Assembly (NCBI GenBank): GCA_023525715.1
Contig: CM042016.1
Span: 60,921,882 to 60,985,881, forward strand
Direction: 5' to 3'
Source: Cichorium intybus
Lineage: Eukaryota > Streptophyta > Magnoliopsida > Asterales > Asteraceae
Length of the DNA: 64,000 nucleotides
The stretch's first letter is position 1; the number at the start of each line of letters is the position of its first letter. Positions 10,280 through 21,454 of this stretch are shown here, one piece after another. The notes under the pieces were generated by a model. The model worked only from the letters and a program-made list of their open reading frames with translations. It did not search any database and had not been told where the DNA came from. A program made the position numbers and the translations under genes.

Positions 10280-10380
10280 ATAATTTAATGAAATTAAATC
10301 TATTTACTTATTTATAATTTGGAAAAAAGAATTAGGGGGCAAATTGAAAAAATTTGGGATACTGGGGGGAAACCAAAAGC

Positions 10381-10600
10381 AATTGTCTTCGTTCACTGTC
10401 TTCATTCACGAACCCAAAAGCAATTCAAAAGCCTCCATACTTCCTCCTCCTAGTCGCCGCCTTCGCTTCCTCCGCCACGCGCTTCCTTCGGCTTCTCTAT
10501 CTGATTTCTCCGGTAAGATTTCCTCATTAAAGCTTCCTCCGGCTTCTCTATCTGATTTCTCGTAAAGCTCCGGTATCTGATTTGCTATCACTTCTGCAAG
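10381..10600 (+). other. Leader-like captured segment with a short tandem duplication
   Basis: A C/T-rich, 5'UTR-like stretch upstream of the golgin-like exons. GGCTTCTCTATCTGATTTCT occurs twice (about 10489 and 10540). It may be the 5' end of the captured gene or of another gene; I cannot assign it. Confidence 0.35.
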
Positions 10601-10711
10601 TAATCCTCCTGAATCAACCACTATTGTGTATGTGATTTGCTATCATTTATAGGTTCTCGATTTCCTGGTTTTTCATTCAATATATAAAGTGATGATTTTT
10701 ATTAATTTTAG

Positions 10712-11134
10712 GCTGCAATGGAAAGAGAAGTAGAATTGGAACACCGAGCACTTGATGCATCTACAGCCTTAGCCAAAATCCAGGTATTCCCAAGATGCAT
10801 TTATATACAACTAAATTAGTTTATATAATTATGATTAATTGGTAATAGTTTTTAATCATGTCTATTTTAGAGAATGGCTGATGAGAGGGCTGCAAAAGCA
10901 GTGGAGCATGAACAGAAGGTGGCACTACTTGAGGTAACTACATAACCCCTTAAAAGCTTCTTTTATAAACTTATTTTCTAATTTATTTATATAAACATTT
11001 ATAAAGTTATATTAAGTACTAACGTGTACCATTAGGTTGAATGTTCTAGTTTGACTCAAGAACTGCAAGATACAGAAGCTCGTGCTCATAGAGGCCAAAA
11101 GAAGTCTCCAGAAGACGCCAATCAAGTTATTTTG
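10712..11134 (+). pseudogene. Captured golgin-like gene fragment (three exons)
   Basis: Three in-phase exons with canonical splice sites: 10712-10783 (24 codons, AAMEREVELEHRALDAST...), 10871-10933 (21 codons, RMADERAAKAVEHEQKVALL...) and 11036 to about 11134 (VECSSLTQELQDTEARAHRG, then QKKSPEDANQV). Each intron starts GT and ends AG. The predicted peptide is a coiled coil that I recognise from plant golgin candidate 1 (golgin-84-like), a Golgi tethering protein; the match is from memory. Introns show capture at the DNA level. The reading ends in TAA shortly after 11134. There is no start codon in a gene context, so no functional protein is expected, but the transcript could affect the parent gene. 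Confidence 0.6.
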
Positions 11135-11703
11135 GTACAATAAATTAAATAAAATATATGTAAAAAAAGTATTATTAGCTTCAGGTGCTTCTTGGCTCGG
11201 CCAAAATTGCATTTTTTCTGAAGTTGGACAATTTTGCCCTTCATTGTGGTGCTCTGGTTCTGCTTGGTTTGGCCTAAATGGCCTTTGTTCTAAATTTTGA
11301 CAGTTTTGCCCTTGGAGATATAATTGAAGTTCATGCTGCTTCTTAGTTTAGTCTTTTAATTCTATGGTGTTGTGTTTATTTTGTATAGCTATAAGTGTAG
11401 TCTGTTGTTTGTCTATTAGTTGGACTTTTGGGATTTGTTGTTTGACTTTTTTTTGCCAGCTCCCCGTTGGCTTGTGTTAATTATAGTTGCTGTTAAAAAA
11501 ACTAGTTTGTAGTTTGGATGCTTTTAGTATTTGCGGTTTAAAACCGAAACAGCACCACTACAAACCGCAACCGCAAAATAAACCGCAAAAACCGTACTGT
11601 AAAAAAAGCAACATATGGTTTTACAAAAATAAAAACCGCACCTAGCGGTACGAGTTGCGGTTTTATGCTAAAACCGCACCACACCGCACCACGCTCACCC
11701 CTA

Positions 11704-12612
11704 GTATCGACTACCGAGAATTGAATAAGCTCACGGTCAAGAATAGGTATCTGTTGCCAAGAATTGATGATTTATTCGATCAGCTTCAGGGGGCGTCGTG
11801 GTTTTCCAAGATCGACTTGTGCTCTGGTTACCATCAGATGAGGGTTCGAGACGAGGATGTGCAGAAGACCACTTTTAGGACGAGATACGACCATTATGAG
11901 TTCGTCGTCATGCCCTTCGGACTCACTAACGCGCCAGCAACTTTTATGGACTTGATGAATCGTGTTTGTAGACCAATGCTGGATCGTTTAGTCATTGTGT
12001 TTATTGACGACATCCTGATCTACTCTCTGAGTAAGGAGCTTCATGAGGTGCACTTACGAGAGGTTCTTGAAACACTGAGAAAAGAAAAGTTGTATGCTAC
12101 GTTTTCGAAGTGCGAGTTTTGGTTGAGGGAAGTTCAGTTTCTCGGACATGTGGTTAACGAGAACGGTATAATGGTGGATCCGGAAAAGGTGGAGGCCGTC
12201 ATGAAATTGGAAGTACCAAGGAACCCTTCGGAGAATTTGTAGTTTCTTGGGATTGGCTGGGTATTACCGCAGATTTATACAGGGTTTTTCTAAGGTAGCG
12301 GTACCCTTGACGAGGTTGACTAAGAAGAACGTGGCATTTAGTTGGGGTGAAGACCAGCAAACGGCATTCGAGGTCTTGAGACAGAGATTATGCGACGCTC
12401 CGGTTCTGACACTACCCGACGGGATGTAACACTTCGTAGTTTATTGCGATGCGTCGATTACGGGATTGGGAGCCGTCCTTATGCAGCGCGGCCGGGTCAT
12501 TGCTTACACATCAAGGCAGTTGAAACCTAATTAAGCTAATTATCCAACTCATGACTTAGAGTTAGGGGCGGTTGTTTTCGCCCTCAAGATTTGGAGACAC
12601 TATTTGTACTGA
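11704..12612 (+). pseudogene. pol: G1 reverse transcriptase and start of RNase H
   Basis: It resumes with the IDYRELNKLTV motif after the hAT element. RT motifs follow in order: FSKIDLCSGYHQMRV, TRYDHYEFVVMPFGLTNAPATF, and catalytic VFIDDILIYS near 12000. A one-base insertion near 12239 shifts the frame before FLGLAGYYRRFI. RNase H begins at VYCDASITGLGAVL near 12440, with stops in between. RT and RNase H copy the RNA into DNA. The catalytic Asp pair is present, but the frame is broken. Confidence 0.9.
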
Positions 12613-14175
12613 GTGCGATGTATCATTTTCACCTATTATAAGAGCCTGAAGTATCTGATGGATCAGCCCAATCTGAACATGCGACAGAGGAGGTGGTTAG
12701 ACGTGGTCAAGGACTACGATTGTGAAATTTTGTACCATCCAGGAAAATCCAACATGGTGGCCGACGCGCTTAGTAGGAAAGTCATAGGTTCGACTAGCAA
12801 GGGATTGTGTTTGAGAATGACGGTAGTCACTTCCTTATTAAAGAAAATTCGTGAGTCGCAAGCCGTGGCCAGCCAGGAGGAGAACATAAAAGGGGAGCGA
12901 GTTGTGGGTATCTTACCGGGTATGGTGCGGGATAGTCGAGAGTTTCTAACTCATTTGGGTCGTGTGTGGGTGCCAAAGGTGGGTGAGGCACGCCAAGTTT
13001 TATTGGATGTGGCCCATAAGTCAAAATTTTCTATTCATCCGGGTGCAACGAAAATGTATCGAGACCTACAAGAGGGTTATCGGTGGCCGGGGATGAAGGG
13101 CGGCATAACTTGGCATGTGAAGAAGTGTTTGACGTGTAGAATGGTAAAGGCGGAGCATCAAAGGCCCCATCGTAAGTTACAAGCTTTGGAGATACCCGAG
13201 TGGAAATGGGAACACATTACTATGGATTTTATCACCAAGTTGTCGCGGACGCCGCAGAATGTGGATACTATCTGGGTCATTGTGGATCGTTTGACCAGGA
13301 GTGGTCACTTTATACCAATTCAGGACACTTTCTCAGACAGGGATTCAGCCAAGACATACGTAGATGAGGTAATATCTCGCCATGGGATTCCGGTATTAAT
13401 AGTTTCGGATAGGGATGTTCGTTTTACTTCACATTTTTGGAAGAAATTCCACGAGGAATTGGGGACACGACTCCACTTTAGCACTTCATATCACCCCCAA
13501 ACGGATGGTCAAAGTGATAGAACGATACAGACACTTGAGGATATGTTGAGGGCTTGTGTGATTGATTTCGGTGCGCAGTGGGATCGGTACTTATCATTGG
13601 CAGAGTTCTCCTACAACAATAGTTACCATGCAAGCATCAGGATGGCTCCTTTCAAGGCATTGTATGGTAGGAAATTCCGAACCCCAATCTGTTGGGGAGA
13701 AGTGGGTCAGCGAGTTCTGGGGAGTACCGAGATAGTACACAAGACGATAGAGTTGATTCAGCAAGTCCGTGAGCGGTTACGCACAGCACAGAGCCAATAG
13801 AAAAGTTACACCAATAGGCGTCGATCTAGTCTCGAATTCCAGGTGGGAGACTATGTGCTACTTAAAGTGTCGCCGTGGAAAGCCATTATCCGGTTCTGTA
13901 AGCGAGGAAAGTTGGGGCCGAGGTACATTGGACTGTATCGGATCACAGACTGGGATGGGCAGGTGGCCTATCGATTGGAGTTGCCAGAGCAACTCAGCCA
14001 GGTTCACGACATGTTCCATGTGTCGCAACTAAGGAAATGTATTGCCAATGTGACTACGGCGGTTCCACTGGAGGACATTCAGGTTGACGAACGCCTGAAT
14101 TATGCAGAGCGACCTATTGCAGTGTCAGAAAGAAAGACTAAGGCCCTTCGTAGGAAGGTGATTCACATGGTGAAG
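12613..14175 (+). pseudogene. pol: G1 RNase H end and integrase
   Basis: The end of RNase H (YHPGKSNMVADALSRK near 12735) is followed by the integrase zinc-binding region (HPGATKMYRDL ... CLTCRMVKAEHQ) and the catalytic core. MDFITKLS supplies the first Asp and VSDRDVRF the second. The third position reads PQTDGQSDRTIQTLE, where the usual GQSER glutamate is Asp. The C-terminal part (VGDYVLLKVSP, GPRYIGLYRI, HVSQLRKC) follows a TAG at 13798-13800 in the same frame. Reading is cut at TGAAG (14171-14175) by E2 and continues at 25407. With the changed catalytic residue and stops it is inactive. Confidence 0.9.
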
Positions 14176-15156
14176 TGACATCGCAGCGGTCGTCATGCGG
14201 TCAAAAATAAGAAAATAAACCTCACTCTCACTTAGCATAGTGGAAGTCAGGGTCGATCCACAGGAGTTACGTGGTCGAGACATGTGACAGATTACAACTG
14301 CAGTGTCAGGCTACAGTCAGAGGACCTAGTTCCTAACTTTTGACAACTAATCCCAAAAAGCATAAACTAAAACAATCGCAAGCAAGCATGAACTACACTA
14401 AACTAGCAACCAAACCTTGTTACTTACTGAAATCAGAAGTACATCTCCAAATCAGAAGCAAACAAAGACAAATCAAACATCAAACACAAATCCCAACATC
14501 CAACAATTCATTCACAAGCATAAAACATCGAAAAGAAGCAATTACTTGTAACCAAATGATTCATTAACTCAAACTCAGATCCAATGATACAATACAGTAA
14601 CCAAAAGATCCAAAAACAGAAACTAGAACTAAATATCAATGGTTGTCACTCCCAAAGATACTTGCCAATGATTACTAACTACTTAACTAATTCAAAATTA
14701 AAGATAAAAACATGAAAATACCAATATATGGTTTCTGAAGGTGAATCTCGGAGGCAAAGAGCCTTGGGGGTCGATTTCATACCAGCTCTTCGCTAGTTTT
14801 TTCAACCTAAAAGCCTCTATTTATAGTTGCAAAAATCTCGAGACCGTGCCGCGCATTGCTGGATCCCGCGTCGCGCGTAGGGGTTTATCCCCATTTTATC
14901 GGAGTTTGAATTCTTTCCACCGCCTCATACCCGCGTCGCGCCTTGATGATTTCCGCGGCACGCGTACGTCTTTTCCTGATTTTGCCTTGATCTTCAAACT
15001 TTTTCCAAATTGCACGCTTTTGGTCCCTGTTTTTATTATTCCTTTCCAAACAAGTGCTGGCACGAAAAGTGAGAATACCACGATGTATATGATATAATTT
15101 CACTAAGAATAGGGCTGAACAATAACTAAAATATGTGATATTACTAGGTGTTTTCA
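14176..15156 (-). repeat. E2 3' LTR
   Basis: In plus coordinates it begins TGACATCGCAG and ends GTTTTCA. TATA-like CTATAAATAG (minus) lies at 14817-14826, with CpG-rich motifs nearby at about 14840-14960. It pairs with 24428-25406. Confidence 0.92.
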
Positions 15157-15194
15157 AACACCCCACACTTGTGCCTTGCTTGTCCCCAAGCAAG
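15157..15194 (-). other. E2 terminal polypurine tract and hairpin
   Basis: On the minus strand, hairpin CTTGCTTGGGGACAAGCAAG (15175-15194; 8-bp stem, GGGA loop) is followed by AAGTGTGGGGTGTT abutting the LTR. Confidence 0.85.
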
Positions 15195-16636
15195 AGAGTT
15201 TTTAATAGATTTTAACTAAGACTCTAACAATTTTTTACTGTGTTCTGTTTCAAAGCTTATTGCCTTATGAGTTAGAGTGAAATAGTTCGTGAAAACATAA
15301 TCGGAATGTTCTTTGGAATCCATGACTTTCTAGAGAACCCTTGGTTACAAATTTTCTGTCTACAATGAAGTGTACATACTCATTCAGATTCTAAAGGCCA
15401 TTAAAGAATTGTCCATGACTTTCGATGTTGTCCGTGTTGCGAGCTTTCAGAAATACCATCCCAGACTAGACAATCTTAGGTGGCAAGGTGCATAACGCCC
15501 ACCCTTTTTAGACCTACCATCTCGAACAACAAAGGTCACTGATTGATAATTCCTTCCTAAATTCCAATCCTAAAACCGTCCAATCTTCTAACTCATAAAA
15601 CTCAACTTTATTGACTAAACTAATAGCATGATTACAACTACATAGTATTTCTTGAAAAATACCAATGCTATAAACAATCACAAACTATCCGTTTCAAAAT
15701 TACAATCTAGTAAATATTTTGAAAAAGTTGCTAAAAATTTTGAAAATCGGTCATTTCCCGCAAAAATTTCAAAAAACTACTCTTTCGACCGTCCACACCC
15801 CACACTTAAAATCGTACAACGTCCCCGTTGTACATAAAATTATTTAGAACAAGGGAAAAAGAGTTACCCCTTTGGACGGTAGATCGCTTTGTTGGTGGTC
15901 GGTGTCACAGGTACAAATACGAACAAAAAGGTCATTGATTTCCCGTTCTGGAGTTGTAGCGCAACAGTGAACACGCCGGTAGTCAAGACAAGTGGAGGGG
16001 GCATAGTGACCCCATACTTGCTTGAAACAACTCCTCCAATTTTGGTATAACATGCATGACTCACAAAAAAGATTAAACGCAAACAAACAAGCAGAGAAAA
16101 TGTACAACATATGAACTTTATGTGTTGCGGATAGCCGCGGCGCGTGATTGAAGTGCGCGCGTCGCGGTAATTACAAGAGTTGAAACTACCGTCAAATGGG
16201 AAATGACCGCGTCGCACCTTATGAGGGTGCCGCGGCGCGGTAATTTCAGCAGATTGGCCCAATTTCAAACACTCACAATAAGCATTCAACACAAAATCAA
16301 CTAAATTTTATTACTTCCTAATGCTGCCAATGGCTTATTGGTAAACTAAAACATTAAAACCCTAAGAATTATTATGAATTGTTCAAAAAAATACGAAACT
16401 ACACTAGAAGTGAAAACAACCCAATCATAAGTAATTACACTACCCTCAATTGTGGGCAGTGTCATCCTCTTCTCCCTCTTCTTCATCTGGATCCTCCTCC
16501 ATGGGCTCTTCTTCTTCCTCCGCAAGGTTTGGTGACTGGGGTCGCGGAATGGGATTTTGTGAACCTTTGATGAAATTGATTACACATTCTTCGTATGCCC
16601 GGTCCACTTCGTGCATCGCCATTGCTCACTGTGTTC
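15195..16636 (-). other. E2 3' noncoding region with internal hairpin/polypurine cassette
   Basis: AT-rich with no supported coding sequence. A polypurine-like AAGTGTGGGGTGTGGAC (minus) at 15791-15807 is preceded on the minus strand by the perfect hairpin at 15814-15833 (GTACAACG stem, GGGA loop). CpG-rich motifs occur at about 16130-16245. Confidence 0.65.
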
Positions 16637-17674
16637 TTATTTGTGGGTGTGCAATGCTTGCTGAACCATCTTCACTTCATCGGCTAGGAATCTGGATTCC
16701 ATGGTGGCCGGAGAGAGTCCTCGGGGCAAACTGACGGCTGCCCGCGATCGCTTCCTAGATGCTGATGGTTCGCCTCGTAAAACTAGGAAGGGTATTCGAT
16801 CGACCGATGTAATCCCGTCGTCAATATAAATAACATCTCGGGAAGTGGTGGTCGGTCGGCTAAATGGGACTGGCTGAATGACTGTCAATCCACGTGTGGT
16901 GTATTCAGATAGTAACCCGTAAGAAGCTGCCAGCCTCAACAATTGTTTGAAATAACTGGCGACAAAATAGGGGATGTTGCATGTCTGGAGCATCCGTGTC
17001 AAACACCACATGAGATGTAGCTCACTTGGTAACCCCCGTTCCTTGTTTGCTCGGGGCCAAAACGTGGTTGATATCAACTGGTGCAGCATCCAATGCGCCG
17101 ACAAGTGCATCAGTCCCTCGCGCACGGTATTCTCGTGATACTGCATGGAAGATATGGTGCTCCAGTAATCACCCGGTGAAAAGGAATCGTCGGCATAATA
17201 ATTGGCACGGTTGTGGAATGGCCCGAACCCCGGTGTTTCCGACTCTTCCTATGTATACAACCCAATTCGATACCCAAACTCCTTTAAACTGCAGCTCCTG
17301 TTGTGCTTCCCCAACCGAAACTGGACCATCTCTTTAGTATCCATCCCCAATGGCTGATCATCGAAGTGATAACTTGCAAGAAACTGCAAGAACACCTCAT
17401 GATAAATAGGTTCTTCCATATGGACCACATTCTCAATTGCCCGACATGTGTAGGTGCGTTCGCCGTCCTCGTAGCCCGTTTGGACTAACCAATCTTGTAG
17501 ATGTTCAAGAATTCCCGATTCCTTGGTCAACTCCCAGTTGACCGGCCGGGCGGGAAGAATCCTCTTATGTTGTTGAATGGATCGGCGGTTGCGAAATCTG
17601 TAGGCAAGTGTTCTGTCAACTCCTGTAGCCAAGGAGTTCCACTCGATGGATTCTGAACTTGCAGAGGAAGACAT
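16637..17674 (-). pseudogene. E2 additional ORF (aORF), ATHILA ORF1-like
   Basis: ATG at 17674 lies six bases after a splice acceptor (TTTTACAG). One frame of about 345 codons is broken only by a TAG at 17249-17251 where CAG is likely (C to T). Motifs YTCRAIENVVHMEEPIY, FLQFLASYHF and FRLGKHNRSCSLKEFGYRIG are those of the ATHILA ORF1 family. The C-terminal half (HLSAHWMLHQLIS, FVASYFKQLLRLAASYGLLS) parallels PLARGYF...RLARSYGILT in E1 and E3. It is more diverged from E1 and E3 than those are from each other. The function is unknown; location and internal intron suggest its own spliced transcript. Confidence 0.75.
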
Positions 17675-17680
17675 CGTTGC

Positions 17681-18012
17681 CTGTAAAATTTAGCAAAACC
17701 CCAAATTAAGCCACTATTCAGCGTACGCCGCGGTGCAGAATACAGACACCGCGTCGCGGTCTTTGAAATTTCATACTCCTCGGCGCACTCTGTAACAAGT
17801 CGCGGCGCGGCGTATGAAGTTTAGAACAGAACCGACGATTAAACTTGATTTCAGGCCAAAATTACTATTCTAATTATCGGGTTTTGTAGCAGCATCATTC
17901 TAATCTTGATGGCAACATCAATTTCAGCACATACGAACCACATTGCATACTACAGAGGCTTTGCACTAGTTTCAAGAACTTGAAGGTAAAAGAGTGAAAT
18001 TAGGGAACTTAC
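17681..18012 (-). other. Predicted 5' intron of the E2 aORF
   Basis: On the minus strand the donor TTCAA/GTAAGT begins at 18012 and the acceptor TTTTACAG ends at 17681, six bases before the aORF ATG. The length of 332 nt is close to 341 (E1) and 336 (E3). Confidence 0.65.
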
Positions 18013-18400
18013 TTGAATTGCTGTGATGAGAGAACGAAGATGGAGTGATTGTGAGTTGCAGATGAGTGATCGACAGTAAGAATTTAGAGGATTTACGCAC
18101 TTTTGATTTTACGCAAGTTGGGGATTTGCATTGAATTTCAAACTCTGTTTTTTAGTGATTATCTCTAAATTCAAATTAAGATAAGACCGAGGCGCGGGAA
18201 ACTTCTATCTGCATCGCGTATAAAAATCTGATTTTAGTTATAATCGCAAAAACATAAACACGCGCGGCGCGGATCCTAGGATCCCGCGTCGCGCTGTTGC
18301 AAGATTACCAAAATGACCCCACACTTGCTCTTTTCTTACCGTGACCAATTGAGTGTAATTGTTATTATTAAGAAGATGTAATTATACAAATGATGATCGT
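18013..18400 (-). promoter_or_regulatory. Putative promoter/leader region of the E2 aORF
   Basis: On the minus strand a polypurine-like GCAAGTGTGGGGTC (18315-18328) is followed by CpG-rich motifs (GCGCGACGCGGG and CCGCGCCGCGCG near 18260-18295). No clear TATA box is seen where E1 and E3 have CTATATTAAG; TCTAAATTC near 18080 is a weak candidate. Confidence 0.4.
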
Positions 18401-18574
18401 GTTGCCTCCCGACAAGCGCTAAGTTTAACGTCTTCAGCCGGACATACACTTACCTGACTTATGCCATATACACAGGATTGTCTGTCACGAATTCCACCGT
18501 CTCAACGTCCAATTTCTGAAATGTGCCCTCAATGCGCTAAGTTTAACGTCTTCAGCCGGACATACACTTACCTG
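18401..18574 (-). other. Conserved block of E2, partly duplicated
   Basis: 18401-18439 is the minus-strand counterpart of 4641-4693, including CGGGAGGCAAC. About 41 bp of it (AGCGCTAAGTTTAACGTCTT... in plus reading, 18416-18456) is repeated at 18534-18574, 118 bp away, apparently by local duplication. The second copy abuts the end of integrase. Confidence 0.7.
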
Positions 18575-19314
18575 TGTCCATTGACTTTGAATGGTTGCCC
18601 GCCTTTAAAATATCGAATCTCTATTGCACCATAATCTGTGACACTAACCACTTCGTAAGGACCATTCCACTTACTCCTCAGTTTCCCGGGAAACATCTTC
18701 AACCTCGAGTTGTACAGCCACACTTTTTGTCTAACTTCAAAAGTTTTCAACCTGAGCTTAGCTTCATGATACCGCTTCATTTTTGACTTGTATGTAGCCA
18801 CATTCTCCTATGCTTCATCTCGTAGCTCCTCCAACTCGGACAACTGTAATTTCCGTTCTTTTCCAGCTTCAGTGTAATCCATATTCACTTGCTTGATTGC
18901 CCATAAAGCTCAGTTGGCGAGTTCCACAGGCAAATGAAAACCTTTCCCGTAGATCAACCGATACGGAGTAGTTCCGATCGGTGTCATATAAGCAGTTCTG
19001 TATGCCCACAACGCATCATCTATCCGTAGAGACCAATCTTTCCTATCGGTTTTGACAGTCTTTTGAAGAATTTCTTTTATCTGCCTATTGGACACTTCCA
19101 CTTGGCCGCTCGTCTGAGGATGATAAGGTGTTGCAATCCGATGATTCACCCCGTAATGCTTTAGCAGCCTTCCAAATTTATAATTCTTGAAATGAGACCC
19201 TCCGTCACTTATGATCACTCGTGGAACTCCATGCCTGGTGATCACTCGTGGAACTCCATCACTCATGGTGGTCATTCGTGCGGGTTGCCTCTGCCTCGAT
19301 CCATTTAGACACAT
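18568..19314 (-). pseudogene. pol: E2 integrase, core and C-terminus
   Basis: The core has VIISDGGSHF (second Asp) and PYHPQTSGQVEVSNRQIK (catalytic Glu), then ALWAYRTAYMTPIGTTPYRL and a C-terminal segment with WLYNSRLKMFPGKLRSKWNGPY. A short local duplication near 19210-19260 repeats GVPRVI and shifts the frame relative to the preceding part. A stop near 18910 interrupts it. Integrase inserts the DNA copy into the genome. Confidence 0.88.
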
Positions 19315-20206
19315 AATCCACTGCTACCAGAATGTAAACATAACCATGTGACGTGGGAAATGGACCCATAAAGTCAATTCCCCAAACATCGAAAATGTCC
19401 ACTACCAAAATTGTGTTTAAAGGCATTTGGTCCCTTTTTGATATGTTTCCCAGCTGTTGGCAGTTGAGGCATTCCTTAGTAGTTTTATGTGCGTCTCTAA
19501 AGATGGTTGGCCAGTACAATCCATATTCTAGAACCTTATATCCTGTTTTCTTACCGCTGAAATGCCCTCCACATGCTGATGCATGACAATGTCCCAACAC
19601 CTCCTCGATTTCGCTATCAGGCACACATCGGCGAATTATTTGATCTTCACTTACCTTGAAAAGGTCAAGGTCGTCCCAAATAAATCTCTTTGCATATGTG
19701 CGGAACTGCTTTTGCCTTTGTTTAGTCCAATGTTTTGGTATTGCTCCCGTGGCCAGAAAATTCACATAATTCGCGTACCATGGAGCTCTAGTAAGTTCCA
19801 GCAGCTGCTCATCTGGAAACGAATCCTTAATTCCTGCTTCCAATCCTTCTGCTGGCAGTCGAGAAAGATGATCTGCCACTACATTCTCCGCTCCCTTCTT
19901 GTGTTTGATTTCCACATCGAATTCTTGCAACAGAAGTATCAATTTGATCAATCTTGGTTTAGAATCCTTTTTCGCCAGCAGGTGTCGAACAGTACTGTGG
20001 TCGGTATACACCACCACCTTTGATCCCCAGATGTAGGACCTGAACTTGTCCAATGCAAATACTACAGCAAGTAGCTCTTTTTCGATGGTTGTGTAATTTA
20101 ATTGAGCCTCGAAAAAAGTTTTACTATCATAGCATATGACTACTGGCTTCCTATCAATCTTTTGACCTAATACTGCACCGACAGCATAATCACTAGCATC
20201 ACACAT
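19259..20206 (-). pseudogene. pol: E2 RNase H and integrase N-terminus
   Basis: RNase H starts MCDASDYAVGAVLGQ and contains TIEKELLAVVFALDKFR, VYTDHSTVRHL and GAENVVADHLSRLP. The integrase zinc-binding region follows (HCHASACGGHFSGKKT ... CLNCQQLGN) and the first catalytic Asp (VWGIDFMGPFP). The piece is in the same frame as the RT upstream. Confidence 0.9.
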
Positions 20207-21454
20207 AATTTCAAAAGGTTGGGTTCAATCAGGAGGTTTCAGAATGGGGACCTCGACCAATTTATTTTTTAAAATGTTAAATTCTTTTACTCATTCATCA
20301 TCAAAAATAAATGGTGCGTCTTTCAACAGAAGGCCACAAAGAGGTTTGGAGATGGTACTAAAATCCTTAATAAATCTACTGTAAAAACCAGCATCACCTA
20401 GAAAAGATCTAACCCCTATCACGGATGTCGGGGGAGGCAATGTGGAAATAACCTTAACCTTAGCACGATCTACCTCAAATCCTCTCTCAGAGACCACATG
20501 ACCTAAAACTATTCCTTCTCTAACCATGAAATGGCTTTTCTCCCAAGAAAGCACCAGATTAGACTCAACACATCTTTGTAACACCTTTTCCAATTGATTC
20601 AAGCAGGTTTCAAATGGTGATCCAAAAATCGAGAAATCGTCCATGAAGATGTCCAAAGTGTCACCAATCATGTCGGAGAATATCGCCATCATACACCATT
20701 GAAATGTAGCGGGAGCATTGCACAACCCGAATGGCATTCTGCGAAACGCAAAAGGACCATATGAACATGTGAATGTGGTCTTTGCTTGATCCTCCGAGTG
20801 AATGGCAATCTGATTATACCTAGAATAGCCGTCCAAGAAACAATAATACTTCTGTCCAGCTAACTTTTCTACAATCTGATCGATGAATGGTAGTGGAAAA
20901 TGGTCCTTAGATGTAGCGGCATTGAGTTTTCGGTAATCGATACATACTCTCCATCCAGTCACAGTTCTTGTGGAAACTTTGTCACCATCTTTAGTATCTA
21001 TGACAGTTATTCTAGATTTCTTTGGCACTGTCTGTGTCGGGCTGAACCATTCACTATCAGAGATCGGATATACGATCCCAACATCCAGCCACTTTAGAAC
21101 TTCCTTTTTAATAACTTCCTTCAAATTTGGATTTAATCTTCTCTGCGTGTCTCTGGCAGGTTTAGCTCCTTCTTCTGTGATGATTCGATGCATACATGTG
21201 GTTGGGCTAATTCCTTTTAAATCTGCGATTGTCCAACCAATAGCCTCCTTATGCTGGACAAAATCTTGAGTAATTCCTTTTCTTGTCCCTCTGTCAAGTT
21301 TGCTGCTAAAATCACTGGAAAAGTATCCTTTTCTCCCAGAAAGGCATACTTTAAATGAGCTGGTAATGGTTTCAATTCTAGCTTCGGTGGTTCTTGCAAT
21401 GATGGTTTTAACGTCTTGGTAATCTCTGTCGGTAGCTTCTCTATGTGCGCGCAT
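20207..21454 (-). pseudogene. pol: E2 reverse transcriptase
   Basis: Motifs in order: GWTIADLKGISPTTCMHRI, RRLNPNLKEVIKKEVLKWLD, VCIDYRKLNAATSKDHFPLP, FRRMPFGLCNAPATFQWCM, catalytic IFMDDFSIFG and FLGDAGFYSRFIKDFS. FMDD in place of YVDD is usual for Athila. The frame differs from gag-protease because of a small indel near 21270, and two stops separate it from RNase H near 20207-20290. It would convert genomic RNA to DNA in the particle. Confidence 0.92.

Larger units (their letters stand above)
10046..11703. mobile_element. hAT-type DNA transposon, non-autonomous, carrying a gene fragment
   Basis: Ends are TAGGGCTGAGC (left) and, as reverse complement of the right end, TAGGGGTGAGC: 11-bp inverted repeats with one mismatch. 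An 8-bp duplication GTATCGAC lies at 10038-10045 and 11704-11711, the length typical of hAT elements. Both ends are rich in AACCG/CGGTT subterminal repeats, the usual hAT transposase-binding arrangement. No transposase is present. The inside holds a TA microsatellite, a leader-like segment and three golgin-like exons with introns. It is inserted in the RT of G1. Confidence 0.87.

Noticed and set aside
10020..10280. Small ORF at the left end of the hAT element
   Set aside because: Composed of the subterminal AACCG repeats and the TA microsatellite.
17026..17488. Plus-strand ORFs across the E2 aORF
   Set aside because: Antisense to the recognised ATHILA ORF1-like frame; no independent support.
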